DNA of 64,000 bases from Narthecium ossifragum (GCA_963920575.1 OY986964.1:32607685-32671684); one strand, 5' to 3'; positions 1 to 11,259 are shown, counted from the first letter of the stretch. Notes: generated by a model from the letters alone, not told the origin. Translations and numbers: made by a program.

Positions 1-320
1 TCTTCCTCCTCCGGGCACCTCTCCGGGAGCTTGAAGGCTCGTTGGGTTCGTGGCAAGGCGAGGAAGGTCCTGGGGTAGGACTTGTGGATCGAAGATGCGT
101 TGAAGAGGTAGGGTTCTTCTTCTAAGACTCCGGTTGCTTTTTGGTTTTGAGATCCGGATTTGTTTTCTTTAGATCTCCGTGTATAGATGTTGGTTTTTGG
201 TTTGGAAGCCATGAGTAGCTTCGTGGCACTGAGATCTACCAGCCCACCTAGTTTGGTGAGGTATGGTGGCGGTTTCCGGCGGTGTTCCTCGCCGTCCGGC
301 CGCCGGCGCGACCCAATCAT

Positions 321-553
321 GATCGATCTCATGGGATGAGATCGATCTTGGTCGGGGTGGCCCAGCCCGCCCGAGCGAGAGCGATCTCCATGGGAGGGAG
401 ATCGATCTCTTGGCGGCTGGTGCCTGTGCGGTTTGCGTCCACGTCACCTACAAGATCGATCTTCATATGGGTGGAGATCGATCTCGTGGGGGTGACCGGG
501 ACTGGTGCTCCTCGCCTCGAGGAAGATCGATCTCGCTGCTTTTGGAGATCGAT
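321..553. repeat. Array of paired GATCGATC hairpins in LTR copy A
   Basis: GATCGATC octamers occur in pairs separated by a short spacer that is itself partly self-complementary. The first pair (321-328 and 340-347) has the spacer TCATGGGATGA. Further pairs lie near 454-482 and 522-553. Each pair can fold into one stem with a tiny loop. Comparable arrays with other spacers lie in the other LTR copies. Confidence 0.75.
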
Positions 554-663
554 CTCCTTCAGTGCAGAGAGGGTTTTTACTTGCTTTAAATGCTGTTTTG
601 CCCGCGGGGCTTCGCATGCAAGTGGTTTTTACGGTTTCGCCCTCGGGGCTTGTCCTGCTATGG

Positions 664-835
664 ATCATGCATGAATGCTTACCGCCTTGTGGTTGAACCG
701 AGAGAGTGATGTCTCTCGGGGTGTGTAGAATAAATGGGCTGACAGTATGCCCTTACCGCTTTGTGGTGAACCGAGGGAGTCATGACCCTCGGGAGTGTTT
801 AGTATAAATGGGCCGAAGGTGTGCCATTGCTGTGT
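664..835 (+). repeat. Imperfect tandem duplication inside LTR copy A
   Basis: Two ~90-bp units each contain 'cttaccgc-ttgtggt-gaaccgag', a small hairpin around 'gtgatg' or 'tcatga', and 'ag-ataaatgggc'. The same block occurs once in LTR copy D, where a 387-bp element splits it at 59310-59696. That makes the duplication private to copy A. Confidence 0.6.
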
Positions 836-1849
836 TGGTTGTTTACAGCTTTATCATATTTATCCTGCCCTGTTTTCCTGTGCATTAGGCATGCTAGGGT
901 AGGTTGGGTCTGTGTTGACTCTGCTGCTTGGAGTACCGAGTGATGGTAGTCTTAACTTCGATTGTTCCGCCAAGTGCGGAGATCCCGCTTGGAGAAGGGG
1001 GTCCTACTGGGTGCGTCGTGTCCACCCTGTGTCAGGGAATGTCGGAGTTGCCCACCCCTGAGCAGTGGCGTTATCGGAGATACGCACCTAGGACAGGAAC
1101 CCTTCGGGTTTTTGATGGGATTGTGGGATCCTTGGCAAGCCTCGGTACTTGGCATCAGAGTGTGTCCGGTTGCTTTACCCTTGTGTGTGGGAGTTGTAGA
1201 GTAGGACCCTGCTGAGCTGTTGCTCATGCCTACCTGGACTGTGTTTGTTGCAGGTGCAGGTGGCCGCTCTGTCCCAGTGTTACCCCCTCGGTCATCTCGT
1301 GGCAGCGTGCCGGATCCTGACCATGTCTGAGGGTCAGGATGGGTTCGTTTGTGCGTTCGCGAAGACCCCGGTGGGTGGTGTGGCTTCTTTTTGGGGACTG
1401 TGATCCCTTGTAGCTTGTTGTTCTAAACCCTGTTAACTCTTTTTATTACTGTTTTGTAATAAATGTTAATAGTTGTTGTTTAGCTTGTTTCCGCTTGTGC
1501 CTCTTGGCAGCTGTTTCCGCCAGCTGTCTTGTAGTCTCAACTGTTTCCGCCAGTTGAGGCTAGTAGTTGCAGGTTTTTCCCCTCATGTCCCGGCCCGGTC
1601 TGGGTCGTGCGGGCCGGGGCGCGACATAATCTCTATATAAGGCCTGTCCCTTTCTCTCTTTCTTTCTCTTCTCCTGTCGTTCTCTCTCTCTCTCTCTCTC
1701 CTATGGCCGTGCTAGGGCTTCGGAGCGCGGCTTTCGAGGAGCGGATTTCGACGATCGGAGTTGAGGGATCGGTGGAGGAGCTGCCCTACTTGCCCAAGTA
1801 GGTGTTTCTACCTCGATTTTGTGATCAGGTTCTCCTAGGATAGATTTTA

Positions 1850-3494
1850 GGCTAAAGTATGCGTTTGGTACCTGGATTTTCAGTCAAATTTTTATGTGAT
1901 ACCTATGTTTTGAAAAGTAAACATTGAATACCTATGTTTCTCGAACCATTTTTAATTGATGCCTCCGTCCACCTGCCGTTTGCCGGTCTAACGGCGGCTG
2001 AGCAAACCGGTCACGTGTAACCGGTTCGTAAGCACGTGACCGGACAAATTATGTCGTGAATCCGACATCATCCCCGCAAGGATCCAACGTCACCTTGCTC
2101 TCCGGAGCTTTCCCCAACGCGGCCAGGAGCAACGGAGGGGTCGACGGAGAGGGTGACAACGTCACCGACGCTGTCAACGGCGCATCCGAGGAAGATACCA
2201 GGGATGAGAGAAGTCGGAGCCGGCGTAGGAGGCGGCGGAGACTCTGGCAAGGTCGGTGTCGAGATGGTAGAAGACCGTCGAGATGGTAGGAGACCCTCGT
2301 GGTTGGCGAAGCAGGGCGGGGCTGGAGATGGCGGCTGATGGTGGAGATGAAGATCGAGCAGATGAGGCGGTTGGTGGGCCTGGTTCACCGCGGAATGCAA
2401 CGCGAGGTTGGACCGTAGGAGACGATGGGTTCCGGTGATGGGAGCTTGGCAGCGGCGTGGATTGGAGGGTGCCCAGAGTGTTCGAGGAAAACGACGATGG
2501 TGGGGACGAGGGACAGAACTCGGCAGCAGTGAGAGGAGATGAAGGGGGGAAGAGAGGTGGCCAAGGCTGCCTTGTGGGAAGTAGGCCGGGGATGCTTGAG
2601 ATCGGCAGAGACCGGAGAGGTAGGAGGAGTACGGACACTGGGACATTAGGGGCAACGGAGGAGGGTTGATGGGGTTGGAGGTGGAGAGATCCGAGGTGAG
2701 GGTGGTCATCCACATGCCGTCGCCGGCAAGATAGTTGTATGTGATCGTGGTGTGAGCTCCCGGGCCACCAAGGGCGCGGCAGTGAAGGCCGCCGGTATGA
2801 TCCTCGCCAAGGGCTCTTCGACGGTGAGGGCCTCGTCGCCGACCCCCAAGTTCTCCCATCAGCTGCCGTAGGCTCTGCCGCCGGCAACAAGCTTCGCCGT
2901 TATATATCCTCTGCTGGCACCAACGCCGCCGCCACCATCCTATTTCGCGGCACTCGTCTTGGAGTCCACCGGGCCCCGGTGGTCGCAGCGTTCTCCGCTC
3001 GCGGACCCAATCCTCAGTTGTCCGACATCCTGAAGCCCGACCTCGTCGCCCCTGGACTCGGCATCATCGCGGCGTGGCCCAGTACGGTCGCCCAGCTCTT
3101 TGCCTCCCTCCCCGCCGCTGTCGCGGCCCACCCCGACCTACCCTCCTGGCTTCGTGGGAACCCCGCCGCCGCCGCCGCCGGAGTGGACGCTCTGGTCCCT
3201 TGCGCTGTCCCAGAGGAGGGCAATGGCCATGGGAGGAAGTGGGTGAAGGTGGGGGAGACAGGGAGGGACCGGTTACACGTGGGAAAAAGCTTTATTTGTC
3301 CGGTCACGTGCCTGCGGACCGGTTACACGTGATCGGTTTACTCGGGCCGCCGTTAGACCGGCAGACGGCAGATGGACGGAGGCATCAATTAAAAATGGTT
3401 CGAGAAATATAGGTATTCAATGTTTACTTTTGAAAACACGGGTATCACATAAAAATTTGCCTGAAAACCTAGGTACCAAACGCATACTTTAGCC
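1850..3494. mobile_element. Pack-MULE carrying a subtilase gene fragment
   Basis: Terminal inverted repeats of about 170-200 bp begin GGCTAAAGTATGCGTTTGG (1850-1868) and match the reverse complement of 3310-3494 with few differences. A perfect 9-bp target-site duplication, TAGATTTTA, flanks it at 1841-1849 and 3495-3503. Long inverted repeats plus a 9-bp duplication are diagnostic of Mutator-like elements. The interior has no transposase. It is GC-rich and holds a recognisable subtilase piece at 2713-3085. The part at 2060-2700 is also GC-rich and probably captured, but I do not recognise it. Confidence 0.9.
2713..3085 (+). pseudogene. Captured fragment of a plant subtilisin-like protease gene
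   Basis: The fragment first reads HAVAGKIVVCDRGVSSRATK and continues through KAAGMILA, which is typical of the PA domain inserted in plant subtilases. A net single-base frame change near 2800-2820 follows. The second part reads DGEGLVADPQVLPSAAVG and then VVAAFSARGPNPQLSDILKP and VAPGLGIIAAWP, the strongly conserved stretch just before the catalytic Ser block. The catalytic Asp, His and Ser regions are absent and no start codon is credible, so it cannot make a protease. Orientation is + within the Pack-MULE. It may be transcribed from a promoter in the terminal repeat. Confidence 0.88.
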
Positions 3495-4740
3495 TAGATT
3501 TTATGTGCTTTTGTTGTAGGAATACATGTTGGAATGTTATGTAACTTATATCACATGTGTTGTGGATTGTTTCAAGTATTCTTACCTTGCGAATTCCGTA
3601 TTTTAACGGCTTGTTTCCGTATTATTGCCGTTTTGTCGGTTTTCGACCATTGAGACCTAGGTTTGAGATTTGACCATCAAAATCGGGTTTTAATCATACC
3701 ATTATCTTCCCCATCATCTTTTACACATGCTTGCAAAGTTTCATCAACTTTCAACTTAATTTGATCATTCAAATCCAAGAAATTGGATTTCCGGCACTGT
3801 TCTGATAAACTGTGCAGTAGGCTCGACAGTCGATCGGTGGATCGACCGATCGACCGTCAAGTGTTGATACTCTTCTTTTGAGCCTGACGGTCGATCGTCG
3901 CATCGTCCGTCAGGCTCTGTCAGGTTTTTGGTCTCCCACGGTCGATGCACCGATCGACCGCGGGCTCCCTTCCTTTTTCATTCCGCCTCACGGTCGACCG
4001 TCGGATCGACCGTCGCATCGTCCGTGAGGCTCTGTCCCGTTTTGGGCTTCCCACGGTCGATGTACCGATCGACCGTTGCCCATGTGGTTTTTCCTCTTTT
4101 GGTCTCACGGTCGACCGTCGGATCGACCGTAGCCTCACGGTCGACCGCCAGATCGACCGTCGTATCGACCGTGAGCCCTTGAACACTGTTTTCTAGGTTT
4201 CTTTGAATGGCTTTCATTTGTGATAGATACTTAAGCATGTTGGGAAGCATGCACGTTGTTTTCATGAAGTTTTCAAGGGATTTCTATTGAAATGGAGGAT
4301 TGAATTGCGTGTTTATCCCCTTTGGACGAATTATGGTTTTAAGTGCATTTAATATTTGGTTTGAAAAGTAGTTAAATTCTTATTTGGTTGTCTAGCCATT
4401 AGCTAGCTATGAGTGCTAGTTAATGAGGAATTGTGGAACCTTAGCCTCTTGCCGGCGAGTGCCGAGAGCTATTGTATATCTGTTGAACCTATAACTGATG
4501 CTGTGGCATTTAGAGACATTTAGAGTAGATGTTTGTATAGGTTCATGCATTAGAGGCATATGAGGTTAGGCGGGCAATGAGTTGATCGCCGATCCGAGGC
4601 TCTCGGGTAGTTCGGATCTAGCCTTAGGACCGTGGCTGGGTAGTAAGGACTAGGGCGTGATTAATTGAATCTCATGTTATCGAGGATGTGTTATAGTTGA
4701 CTCTGATCAATGTTTGAGGTTTAGAGGTCGTATTGTCTTC
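3495..4740 (+). other. LTR part with GTCGATCGAC-type inverted repeats and no gene
   Basis: This is the continuation of the interrupted LTR (1627-5407). It has no long open frame with recognisable similarity. Open frames at 3920-4270 on both strands come from the repeated CGGTCGACCG motifs and are rich in Arg, Asp, Ser and Thr as a result. Confidence 0.6.
3832..4174. repeat. Array of CGGTCGAT / ATCGACCG inverted repeats
   Basis: At least five units with arms such as CGGTCGAT and ATCGACCG separated by 5-6 bases, for example around 3941-3960 and 4053-4073. They alternate with spacers like 'aggctctgtc-gttttgg'. The array resembles the GATCGATC arrays of family 1 in architecture but not in sequence. 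A looser version (GACGGTCAACCGTG, GACGGTTGATG) appears at 62590-62710. Confidence 0.7.
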
Positions 4741-5407
4741 CCAAGGCTAAGTACTAAGGATGATTGTCGATGTGTTCCCGACGTGGTCCCCAAGGCATGG
4801 TATTCCTGCTTGGGTAAGGGTGATCCTGCATGTTACTGTTCCTTGGACTCGTGGCAACATGTTCAGGAGATAGGTTTCATGACAAGAGCCCTTGGGACAA
4901 TCGATAGGGTTTTGGGACCCGTGGCATCCGTTAGACTTGAGCGGGGTGACAATACTGTTGTTGTTTTCCTCCTTTCTGTGTGTCGTAGAGTAGAACTCTA
5001 CTGAGCTTATCGCTCACTCCTACCCGGGCTGCGTTTGTAGGTGCAGGCGCTAGTTCTTCTTCAGTAGAGCCGGCGGGATCTGCGTTTGGCGGCGCGAGTA
5101 CTTCCAGATGCGCTTGAGGTTGCTAGAGGACGACTGTTGTACTTTTTGATAGTTTGTATATTGTAAACGTCTTTCGAGGAATGTTGGATTATTGTATAAA
5201 GTCTTTCCCTTGGAGGAGTTTGATAAAGAATTTTGTATCAGTACAACTTGATGTATATATATGAATTGAATTTCTGTTTCACCTCTGGAATATAAATTGT
5301 TTAAATGTATCTGTCTTTTCCGCTTTGTATCGCGTCAATTGGATATGAATAGTGATAGGAACCCTCACGTCCCGTCCTGGATGGGTTTTCTGGGTCGGGG
5401 TGTGACA

Positions 5408-7509
5408 GATGCATCTACAAATGAAGGTATGCGACATCTACTTTGCTCATCTCTGCATGTAGGTCGACCTCTATGTTCCATGTTGTACGAAGGGTCTCGA
5501 ATTGTACTTTGAGATAGATCCGCCATATAGAATTTTTTGTCTATCATATGCTCTCGCATATGCGGATCCATCCCATTTAATATTTCAACAACGTGGGATG
5601 TCCTGTTGGATGGTGCTCCCTCGTCATTAAACTCATGTATATGCATAGACAACCTCCTCCAATGAGTATCGATACTCTGTAGCGGAATTGGAATGGAAAA
5701 GTAACGGTAATGTACAAGATCGTGCTCGCATGGCAATTCGTATACTATTTTGTTTGAACAGTTGCATCGTCCAGCTAGCTGGTGAGATGCTTCCTCGGCG
5801 CATTTCAGCTTACCAGAAATGAACTCCGTTGCCTCTAATGAATTTCGTCACCTTACTTGACTGAAAATGTCATCATGTAAATGTTGATGGCATGGAATGA
5901 ACTCCATTGCCTCTCGAACGACTTCTTAATATCCCCGAACTGAATTCTCAACATCTTGTGTATTTTTTCAAAAGATATTTTTAGGGATGACATGGTATCT
6001 CCCAAATATAACTTCAGCCTCGCATATGCAGACTATGCCCTGCAATAAAAAAATGCATTTTGCTTTAATAATTGACAGAATTGAAATAGTACAATAATGA
6101 ACAGAATTTAAATAGTAAAGGTATAAAGTGGTTATACCTTTGACTTGAATTACTCCCGAGGTGTATACATGTATCAATCTATGTTGAAACAACCGTTTTA
6201 TGTAAGGGTGTAATCATGTCCCCGAAAGGTATTTTAAGACACCATCGAATCGTCGATACTCATCGCGCATAACTTTTCACTTCTGCTGATAAGACCACTG
6301 TGTCCATGAATTAATGAGCGAGTACCATGACGTAGAAAAGCGTTTCCACTCCATACCAAGCATAGGGACACATTTCTTCATTACACACTGGTTTATGTGC
6401 CAAATACAAAGGATGTGATGTGTCATGGGAAAATATGTTTCAATGGCATTAATAAGTGCCAAATCCCGATCTGAAACAAACAGCGATGGTAACGATGCCC
6501 CCTTTTCAACCATACACTTCATTAAGGTATCTAATCCCCATATCAATTGCTTTGTCATCTTATTACTAGGATATGCGAACATAATGATTAAGTTTGCATT
6601 GTAGATGTGATACCCACAACCTTCAATACTGGTATCCGATACTCATTGGTCTTGTATGTGGCATCAATAATCAAGACGGACGGAAAGTTGACAAACATCT
6701 CTCAGCTTTTTGGATGAACGCAAAGAATATATGTGATTTCATTGGTATCTGGATTTGTACGGTAATTATTGAGATGTTCTTTCTTAATTAATTGCTCAAA
6801 GACATATTGAACAGAATTTAGACTACCCCGTTTGGCGAATTTGTTTTTGAAAATGGCATTGTAAATGCTTTTGATCCTCGTAGTGCTTGACGGGTCTCTT
6901 TCCTTCAAAATACTAAGAATTCACAAGGTGCGATGTTGTTGGCCATGTCGAACACAAATTCTTTCTCCATTGGTTTTAACCTACACGGGTATTCATGGCC
7001 ATCAATATATTCTGCTAATTGATGGTTATGAAAACCACAGACAACCATTAAGCCTCACATTACACCATCTGGAGGTATGGTATACCTCGCAACTCAAATG
7101 GGCATTTACATTTTTTAGTTCCAGTATTTTTTTGAAGGATTGCCCATCAATCAGATTTGGTGGCGGTATGTACTTTCCTCGTCTTTCACATGTAAGATTA
7201 CGCTTTGGCAACTTGCCGCCTTTTAATTTAGCAGAATTTTTAATAACCACCACAATACCATTCTCCAAACCAACCATATTCGCCCAATTTATCATATCTT
7301 CTCTACTTTCAAATATCTATATAAAAAAATATAACGAAGATGTATAAGTACAACATTATATAGTTTAACATAAAACAATGATAATAACTAACATGATCTG
7401 TGGTAAATTCGGTTATATAATCGCGTCTGTTAATGGAGATGCTCTCCCTACTAGGACCATCATTCTCAAATGAACAACTATCTGAAAATGAACCGAAATT
7501 GTCATCCAT
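5408..7509 (-). pseudogene. FAR1-type Mutator-like transposase, decayed
   Basis: Read on the minus strand, pieces in order are: a FAR1-like N-terminal region at 7295-7026 (MINWANMVGLENGIVVVIK, then LTCERRGKYIPP); a linker at 6908-6702; and a MULE transposase domain at about 6690-6277. The last contains IIDATYKTNEYRIPVLKVVG, then VSDRDLALINAIE and the CIWHIN zinc-like motif. A SWIM-type CNCSNKIVYELPCEH follows near 5770-5725, then IPIPLQSIDTHWRRLSM. First and second catalytic Asp candidates and the CxxH motif are visible. The reading frame is broken several times and the C-terminal side is cut by the LTR ending at 5407. Related proteins in plants act as transposases or, when domesticated, as FAR1/FHY3 transcription factors. 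The disruption argues for a dead transposase. Confidence 0.85.
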
Positions 7510-7760
7510 AATGTTCTTCTGTGACTTGTGACTTACGAGAAGTGATGGCTAAAAAAAACTCTGTTCTACGAAGAGAGAAGGAGAGGCTGAGAGGGAGAGA
7601 GCAGGGGAGGGAGGTGTGATTGTAGAGTGACTGAAAATGAAGTGTGAGAGGAGGATTTATTTCCTTTCTTTTTCATTGATCAAACTTCATACCTCCCGAA
7701 GCCTATATATAGGCATGAGAGGATAGTACAGGACAAATCTTTATCTCATTGATAAACGTG
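7510..7760 (-). promoter_or_regulatory. Likely promoter and leader of the FAR1-type transposase
   Basis: Reading towards the gene on the minus strand there is a TATA-like CCTATATATAGGC at 7701-7713, followed by a CT-rich leader (the GA-rich run at 7570-7625 on the plus strand). Spacing from TATA to the first Met (7509) is about 190 bases. Identification rests on position and composition only. Confidence 0.5.
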
Positions 7761-7834
7761 CGGATGCTTATCTTCTCAATCTTCTAAAAGAACTCATGTG
7801 CTGGTCATCCACATATCACAACAATTTGAAATGT

Positions 7835-8045
7835 TTACAATTTTGAAATTTTTATGATTTTAAATTTCTATAATTTGAAATTTGAAATTTAAAATTGTTA
7901 CGAATTGAAATTTGAAATTTAAAATTGTTACGAATTGAAATTTGAAATTTTTACATTTTAAATTTTAATTTTTTTTGAAATTTATATGATTTGAAATTTG
8001 AAATTTAAAATTTTAAGATTAGAAATTTGAAATTTTTTACGATTT
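7835..8045. repeat. AT-rich tandem repeat of GAAATTTGAAATTTAAAATT type
   Basis: A ~30-bp unit 'gaattgaaatttgaaatttaaaattgttac' type is repeated, two neighbouring copies being nearly perfect at 7880-7940, then it decays. No coding frame. The remaining sequence to 8467 is AT-rich with no gene that I can recognise. Confidence 0.7.
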
Positions 8046-9605
8046 GATGTCTTAATAAATTAAAATATGAAGATGTGCTTTGGGAAGGGTATTTTCAACT
8101 TTTTTTCCCTCCAAAATAGACTAAATACCTGAAACTTCAAGTGGTCGGTCTAATTGTCGGATTGGGTCCAAACAAAGGACCCCCGATCCCTTTCCCAAAG
8201 AAATAACAAACAAGACTGATTAAAAAACCCAAACAAATAAAAAAACTAAATAAAAATTAAAAAACAACTGAAAAAAAATCAAAGAAACTTACAAAAAATG
8301 GGGAGGGAAATTAAAGAAAACTGAAAAAAAAAGAAAAAGAAGAAAATGTGGCAAATAGAATAAATATAGAAAGATCAAGAGAGGAAAGTGGGAATGGGGG
8401 TATAATGGTAAAAAGACAGGAATAGTGCAGGTGTCAGGAAGGGGCGGCGTCATGCGGGCAAGTAGCAATTTGCTTCGAATTTTTTGCTAAGGGGGCGTTT
8501 GTTTCGTTGGAATGCTTTTGGAATGTTTTTGGAATGGAATGTGATTCCAGTGGAATGGAATGGAATGAAATGGAATATCACTTTTGCTGTTTGTTTGGTG
8601 GTGGTGGAATGGAATGGAATGTCATTTTTATTGTTTGTTTGGTGTTAGAATGGAAACAGAATTCAGTGACTTTTTTAGTTTTTGTGTTTGTTTCGCGATG
8701 GAATGGGGGATATGGTCACCCCTCAATGCTAGTGGTGAGAATACCGCCATGTATTCCGATTTTAATATTTATTAAACTTTTTATGACATTAATAATATGA
8801 TATGATTGTGATATTTGGATATCTATGTTGATGAAAATATAATCACTTCGGAATTTCTTTGTTTTTTAATATTTTTTTTTGTAATCATATTTGATGTTGG
8901 GGAAGGAAATTTATTGGCCAAGCTATTTTTTCATTCGATGATGATAATCAATTTTATTGACGGAACATTTAAGTTCTGAATATGTAAAATGATGTTAATC
9001 AAAATTATAACACCCATGTACAAAAAAAAAAAGTCATGTACAATATTTGAAACCTCATTATGAACAATCTAAATTAACAATTCAGATGATAGCATTCAAT
9101 TACATGTCAATTACTTACAAAATTACTTGCAAAATTATAGCACCATGAAGAAGGGTGGGGGTTGGAGCAGTGGCGGACTTACGTGGGTGTCTCAGCCCTG
9201 AAAAAAAAAAAATTCTTTCATAAGTTGTTGCAATTAAACCAAGAGAGAGAGATGGCAGAGATATGGGAAAAAAATCCAAAAGATATGCAATTAAACCAAG
9301 ATAGAGAGGGAGAGATGGGATGGCATCCCATCCGTCTCATCTCCCTCTCTGTTCTCTCATCTACCTCTCTGTTCTCTCGTCTCACTCTTTATCTGTTCTC
9401 TCATTTCTCATCCCCCTCTCTTCTCTGTTAACTCATCCTCGACGCCCGGCTACCGGCTACCGGCTCTACAGACGCCACGCCCCCCTCTACCGACTACCGG
9501 CTCCGTCGGCCACGCCCACGCCCACACGCCCCTCTACCGGCTGGTCCGGCTCCGTCGTCCGTCGGCCACGCCCACACGTGACACGCCCCCTCCGCCTCCT
9601 CTACC

Positions 9606-9789
9606 GGCGTCAAGAACTCCTTCGCCAACACTGGCGCCCTCGTCACCTGCGTCAAGAACTTCCCAGAGAGCCGCGGCGCCGTGCTCTACCTCCTCAAGGG
9701 CTTCGTCGGCCTCAACGGCGCCATCTTCAAGCAGCTCTACCTCGCCTTCTACGGCGACGGCATCAAGTCACTCATCCTTCTCGCTGCTC
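9606..9789 (+). pseudogene. Captured fragment of a nodulin-like (MFS-type) membrane protein gene
   Basis: The + frame reads VKNSFANTGALVTCVKNFPE, then SRGAVLYLLKGFVGLNGAIF and LYLAFYGDGIKSLILLAA. In plant nodulin-like proteins of the NFD4/MFS type the same block (FANTGALVTCVKNFPESRG, then LLKGFVGLSGAI) lies between early membrane helices. Only about 60 codons are present, uninterrupted, with GC-rich third positions unlike the AT-rich surroundings. Downstream to 9920 the frame stays open but I see no further similarity. It is a capture inside a DNA transposon, not a functional gene. Confidence 0.85.
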
Positions 9790-10021
9790 TTAGATTCACT
9801 CCCCAGAGCCTTAATTTCCTTCTTGTCGTCTCCATATCCCCCACCCAAAGCCCTAATTTCCAAACCCTTCTCGTTGCTCTTCTCCACCAAAACCCCACCA
9901 ACACCGCCGTCAACCTCTGAGCTCGGCATCGGCGTCGGCGTTGGCGTCGTTGGCGGCCGAGGAAGCTGGCAACGGTGCCGCCAGAGGAAGAGAGGACGAG
10001 GGCGAGAAAGATCGGGTTCTC

Positions 10022-10135
10022 CGCATGGATGGAAAAGCTATCCATGCTGGAAACTGTTTTGAATGGATAGCTTTTCCATCCACGGTTGGAAAATGTTTCT
10101 GGCCAATATTTGGCCAGAAACATTTGACTGGAATG
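10022..10135. repeat. Two adjacent hairpins in the Harbinger-like element
   Basis: TGGATGGAAAAGCTATCCA (10026-10044) pairs with TGGATAGCTTTTCCATCCA (10063-10081). Directly after, AAATGTTTCTGGCCA pairs with TGGCCAGAAACATTT around a short ATATT centre. Together with the internal copy of the terminal motif at 10178-10198 this suggests a smaller MITE nested in the element. Confidence 0.65.
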
Positions 10136-10640
10136 GAGGGTTTTGGAATGCTTTTGGAAAGTTGCTGGAATGGAATGGAGGCCATTCCAGCGAAACAAAC
10201 AACATGGTGGCTGGAATGCCATTCCATTCTAGGCATTCCAGCCAAACAAACAGCCCCTAAATAGTACATCCGCTCTTCACTTTTTAGGCTTTAAGACCAC
10301 ATGTCCTAGGTTTTTTTTATAACAAAACCCAAACAATTCTTATTTCAAAACTACCCCTGCTTATACATGCCGACCATCCATACATGCACGTCACATAACG
10401 CATTAAATGTTGTCCAGTCCCGTCGTATTAAATGCTTGACACGCATTTCAGTTTAACAACATACACGTGGCGGATATCAAAGTGAACATGTTTTTTCTAC
10501 GTGTTTTTTCCTTCGTTACTGGTTATACATGTACATTTGAACGCGTATTTTTTTATACGCATGATAGTGTATGCGTTCGGCATTTATGTGTGTTTGTCTG
10601 TACATTCTAATAACTATGCGATGTTTACTCTGGAATACAT

Positions 10641-10976
10641 GTAAAATCGGAGTTCCTGAAAATTGCATGTCGGGATCTCGAAAAATGAGGAAATCATGCG
10701 CCTAAATATCAACGTGAATAGGTTAGGGGGGGGGCAGCTGGCCACGACAAATGCCAAGTTAGATAGGCCTGAAAAGAAAATTATAGCCATGAAGAGAAAA
10801 TCAAACATGGAGGCATGATAGCCCCCAGAACCATTACTCGGGGAATCATTCCCTAGCGTAATCACCAAGCGGAGGACCTCCATGGGGCACCCAAGCCAAG
10901 AGGAGAATGACACGCATCAGCCTGAGCATGCAGCCACAGATGTAGTGAGAGTGCTGCAACCGAAAGTCATCAAGCA
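10641..10976 (+). pseudogene. Relic of the coiled-coil exon of the MULE PMD/Ulp1 gene
   Basis: Aligns with 21591-21945 of the ~11-kb MULE: SEFLKIACRDLEK, then RLNINVNRLGGQLATTNAKL-like sequence with stops. The preceding splice acceptor, CAG at 21588-21590, is CAT here (10638-10640). Frame stops and small gaps show long decay. Confidence 0.75.
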
Positions 10977-11040
10977 TCCCATATTTTCTCAGTTCGGACA
11001 TCGACGGCTCGTTGTTAGAGCCAGCAACTAGCCCCCGTGA

Positions 11041-11250
11041 ACCGGGTGGCATTGATCTAAACATACCTCTCGAACCATGTCTCATCAGAGATTAAGAATT
11101 AGCTCAAGTGGTGGAAGAGATGACGATTGACAGACTCATACTGGAGGGCCCTTATAGAAGCACGAGTATAATTATAAGACCCGTGTGTATGAAATTTTAT
11201 ATATCTCAACTTCTTTTCGCGAGTATCTTTAGGCTACGTACGTGTACAAA
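11041..11250 (+). pseudogene. Relic of transposase 5' exon and intron in MULE-B
   Basis: Matches the transposase sense strand of the ~11-kb MULE (27225 down to about 27000): 'ggtggcattgatctaaacat' corresponds to 'ggtggtattgatctgaacac', followed by the same intron start and 'agtataattataaga'. In MULE-B it lies in the + direction directly after the coiled-coil relic. In the intact element it is on the opposite strand and about 6 kb away, so an inversion or capture has occurred. Confidence 0.65.
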
Positions 11251-11259
11251 AGTTACGAA

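Larger units (their letters stand above)
1..1626 (+). mobile_element. Partial LTR of retrotransposon family 1 (copy A, 3' part)
   Basis: The segment aligns along its length with the solo LTRs at 55383-57258 and 58253-60891. Shared parts include the 'ggagcttgaaggctcg' start, the block around 940-1260 and the terminal GGGGCGCGACA at 1616-1626. The 5' part lies outside the window. The five bases after the end (TAATC, 1627-1631) should be one copy of the target-site duplication; the partner is not visible. No gag, pol or primer-binding site follows, so I read it as a solo or nested LTR. The superfamily cannot be assigned from LTR sequence alone. Confidence 0.8.
1627..5407 (+). mobile_element. Partial LTR of a related family, interrupted by a Pack-MULE
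   Basis: The stretch ends in TCGGGGTGTGACA at 5395-5407, the same TG...CA type of LTR end as family 1. The block at 4590-4740 ('cgggtagttcggatctagcc', then 'tttagaggtcgt') matches 60055-60190 of LTR copy D. A TATA-like CTATATAAGG sits at 1633-1642, followed by a CT-rich run at 1655-1703, as expected for U3/R. LTR copy A is inserted at its left side and the Pack-MULE occupies 1850-3494. The GATGC at 5408-5412 is probably one target-site copy. It disrupts the C-terminal end of the FAR1-type transposase at 5408-7509. Confidence 0.65.
8491..10257. mobile_element. PIF/Harbinger-like non-autonomous element with captured gene piece
   Basis: Ends are GGGGGCGTTTGTTTCGTTGG at left and, as reverse complement, GGGGCTGTTTGTTTGGCTGG at right, with a TAA duplication at 8488-8490 and 10258-10260. 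Removing it restores GAATTTTTTGCTAAATAGTAC, the MULE-B terminus, which confirms the boundaries. The interior has repeated 'ggaatggaatgg' near both ends, a GC-rich block at 9440-9800 with a nodulin-like fragment, and a hairpin at 10022-10085. No transposase was found. The three-base duplication and end type fit Harbinger; the superfamily is inferred. Confidence 0.75.

Noticed and set aside
2068..2859. 263-codon minus-strand Pro/Ser-rich frame
   Set aside because: GC-rich captured DNA in the Pack-MULE makes long open frames by chance. The real similarity there is on the plus strand, to subtilase.
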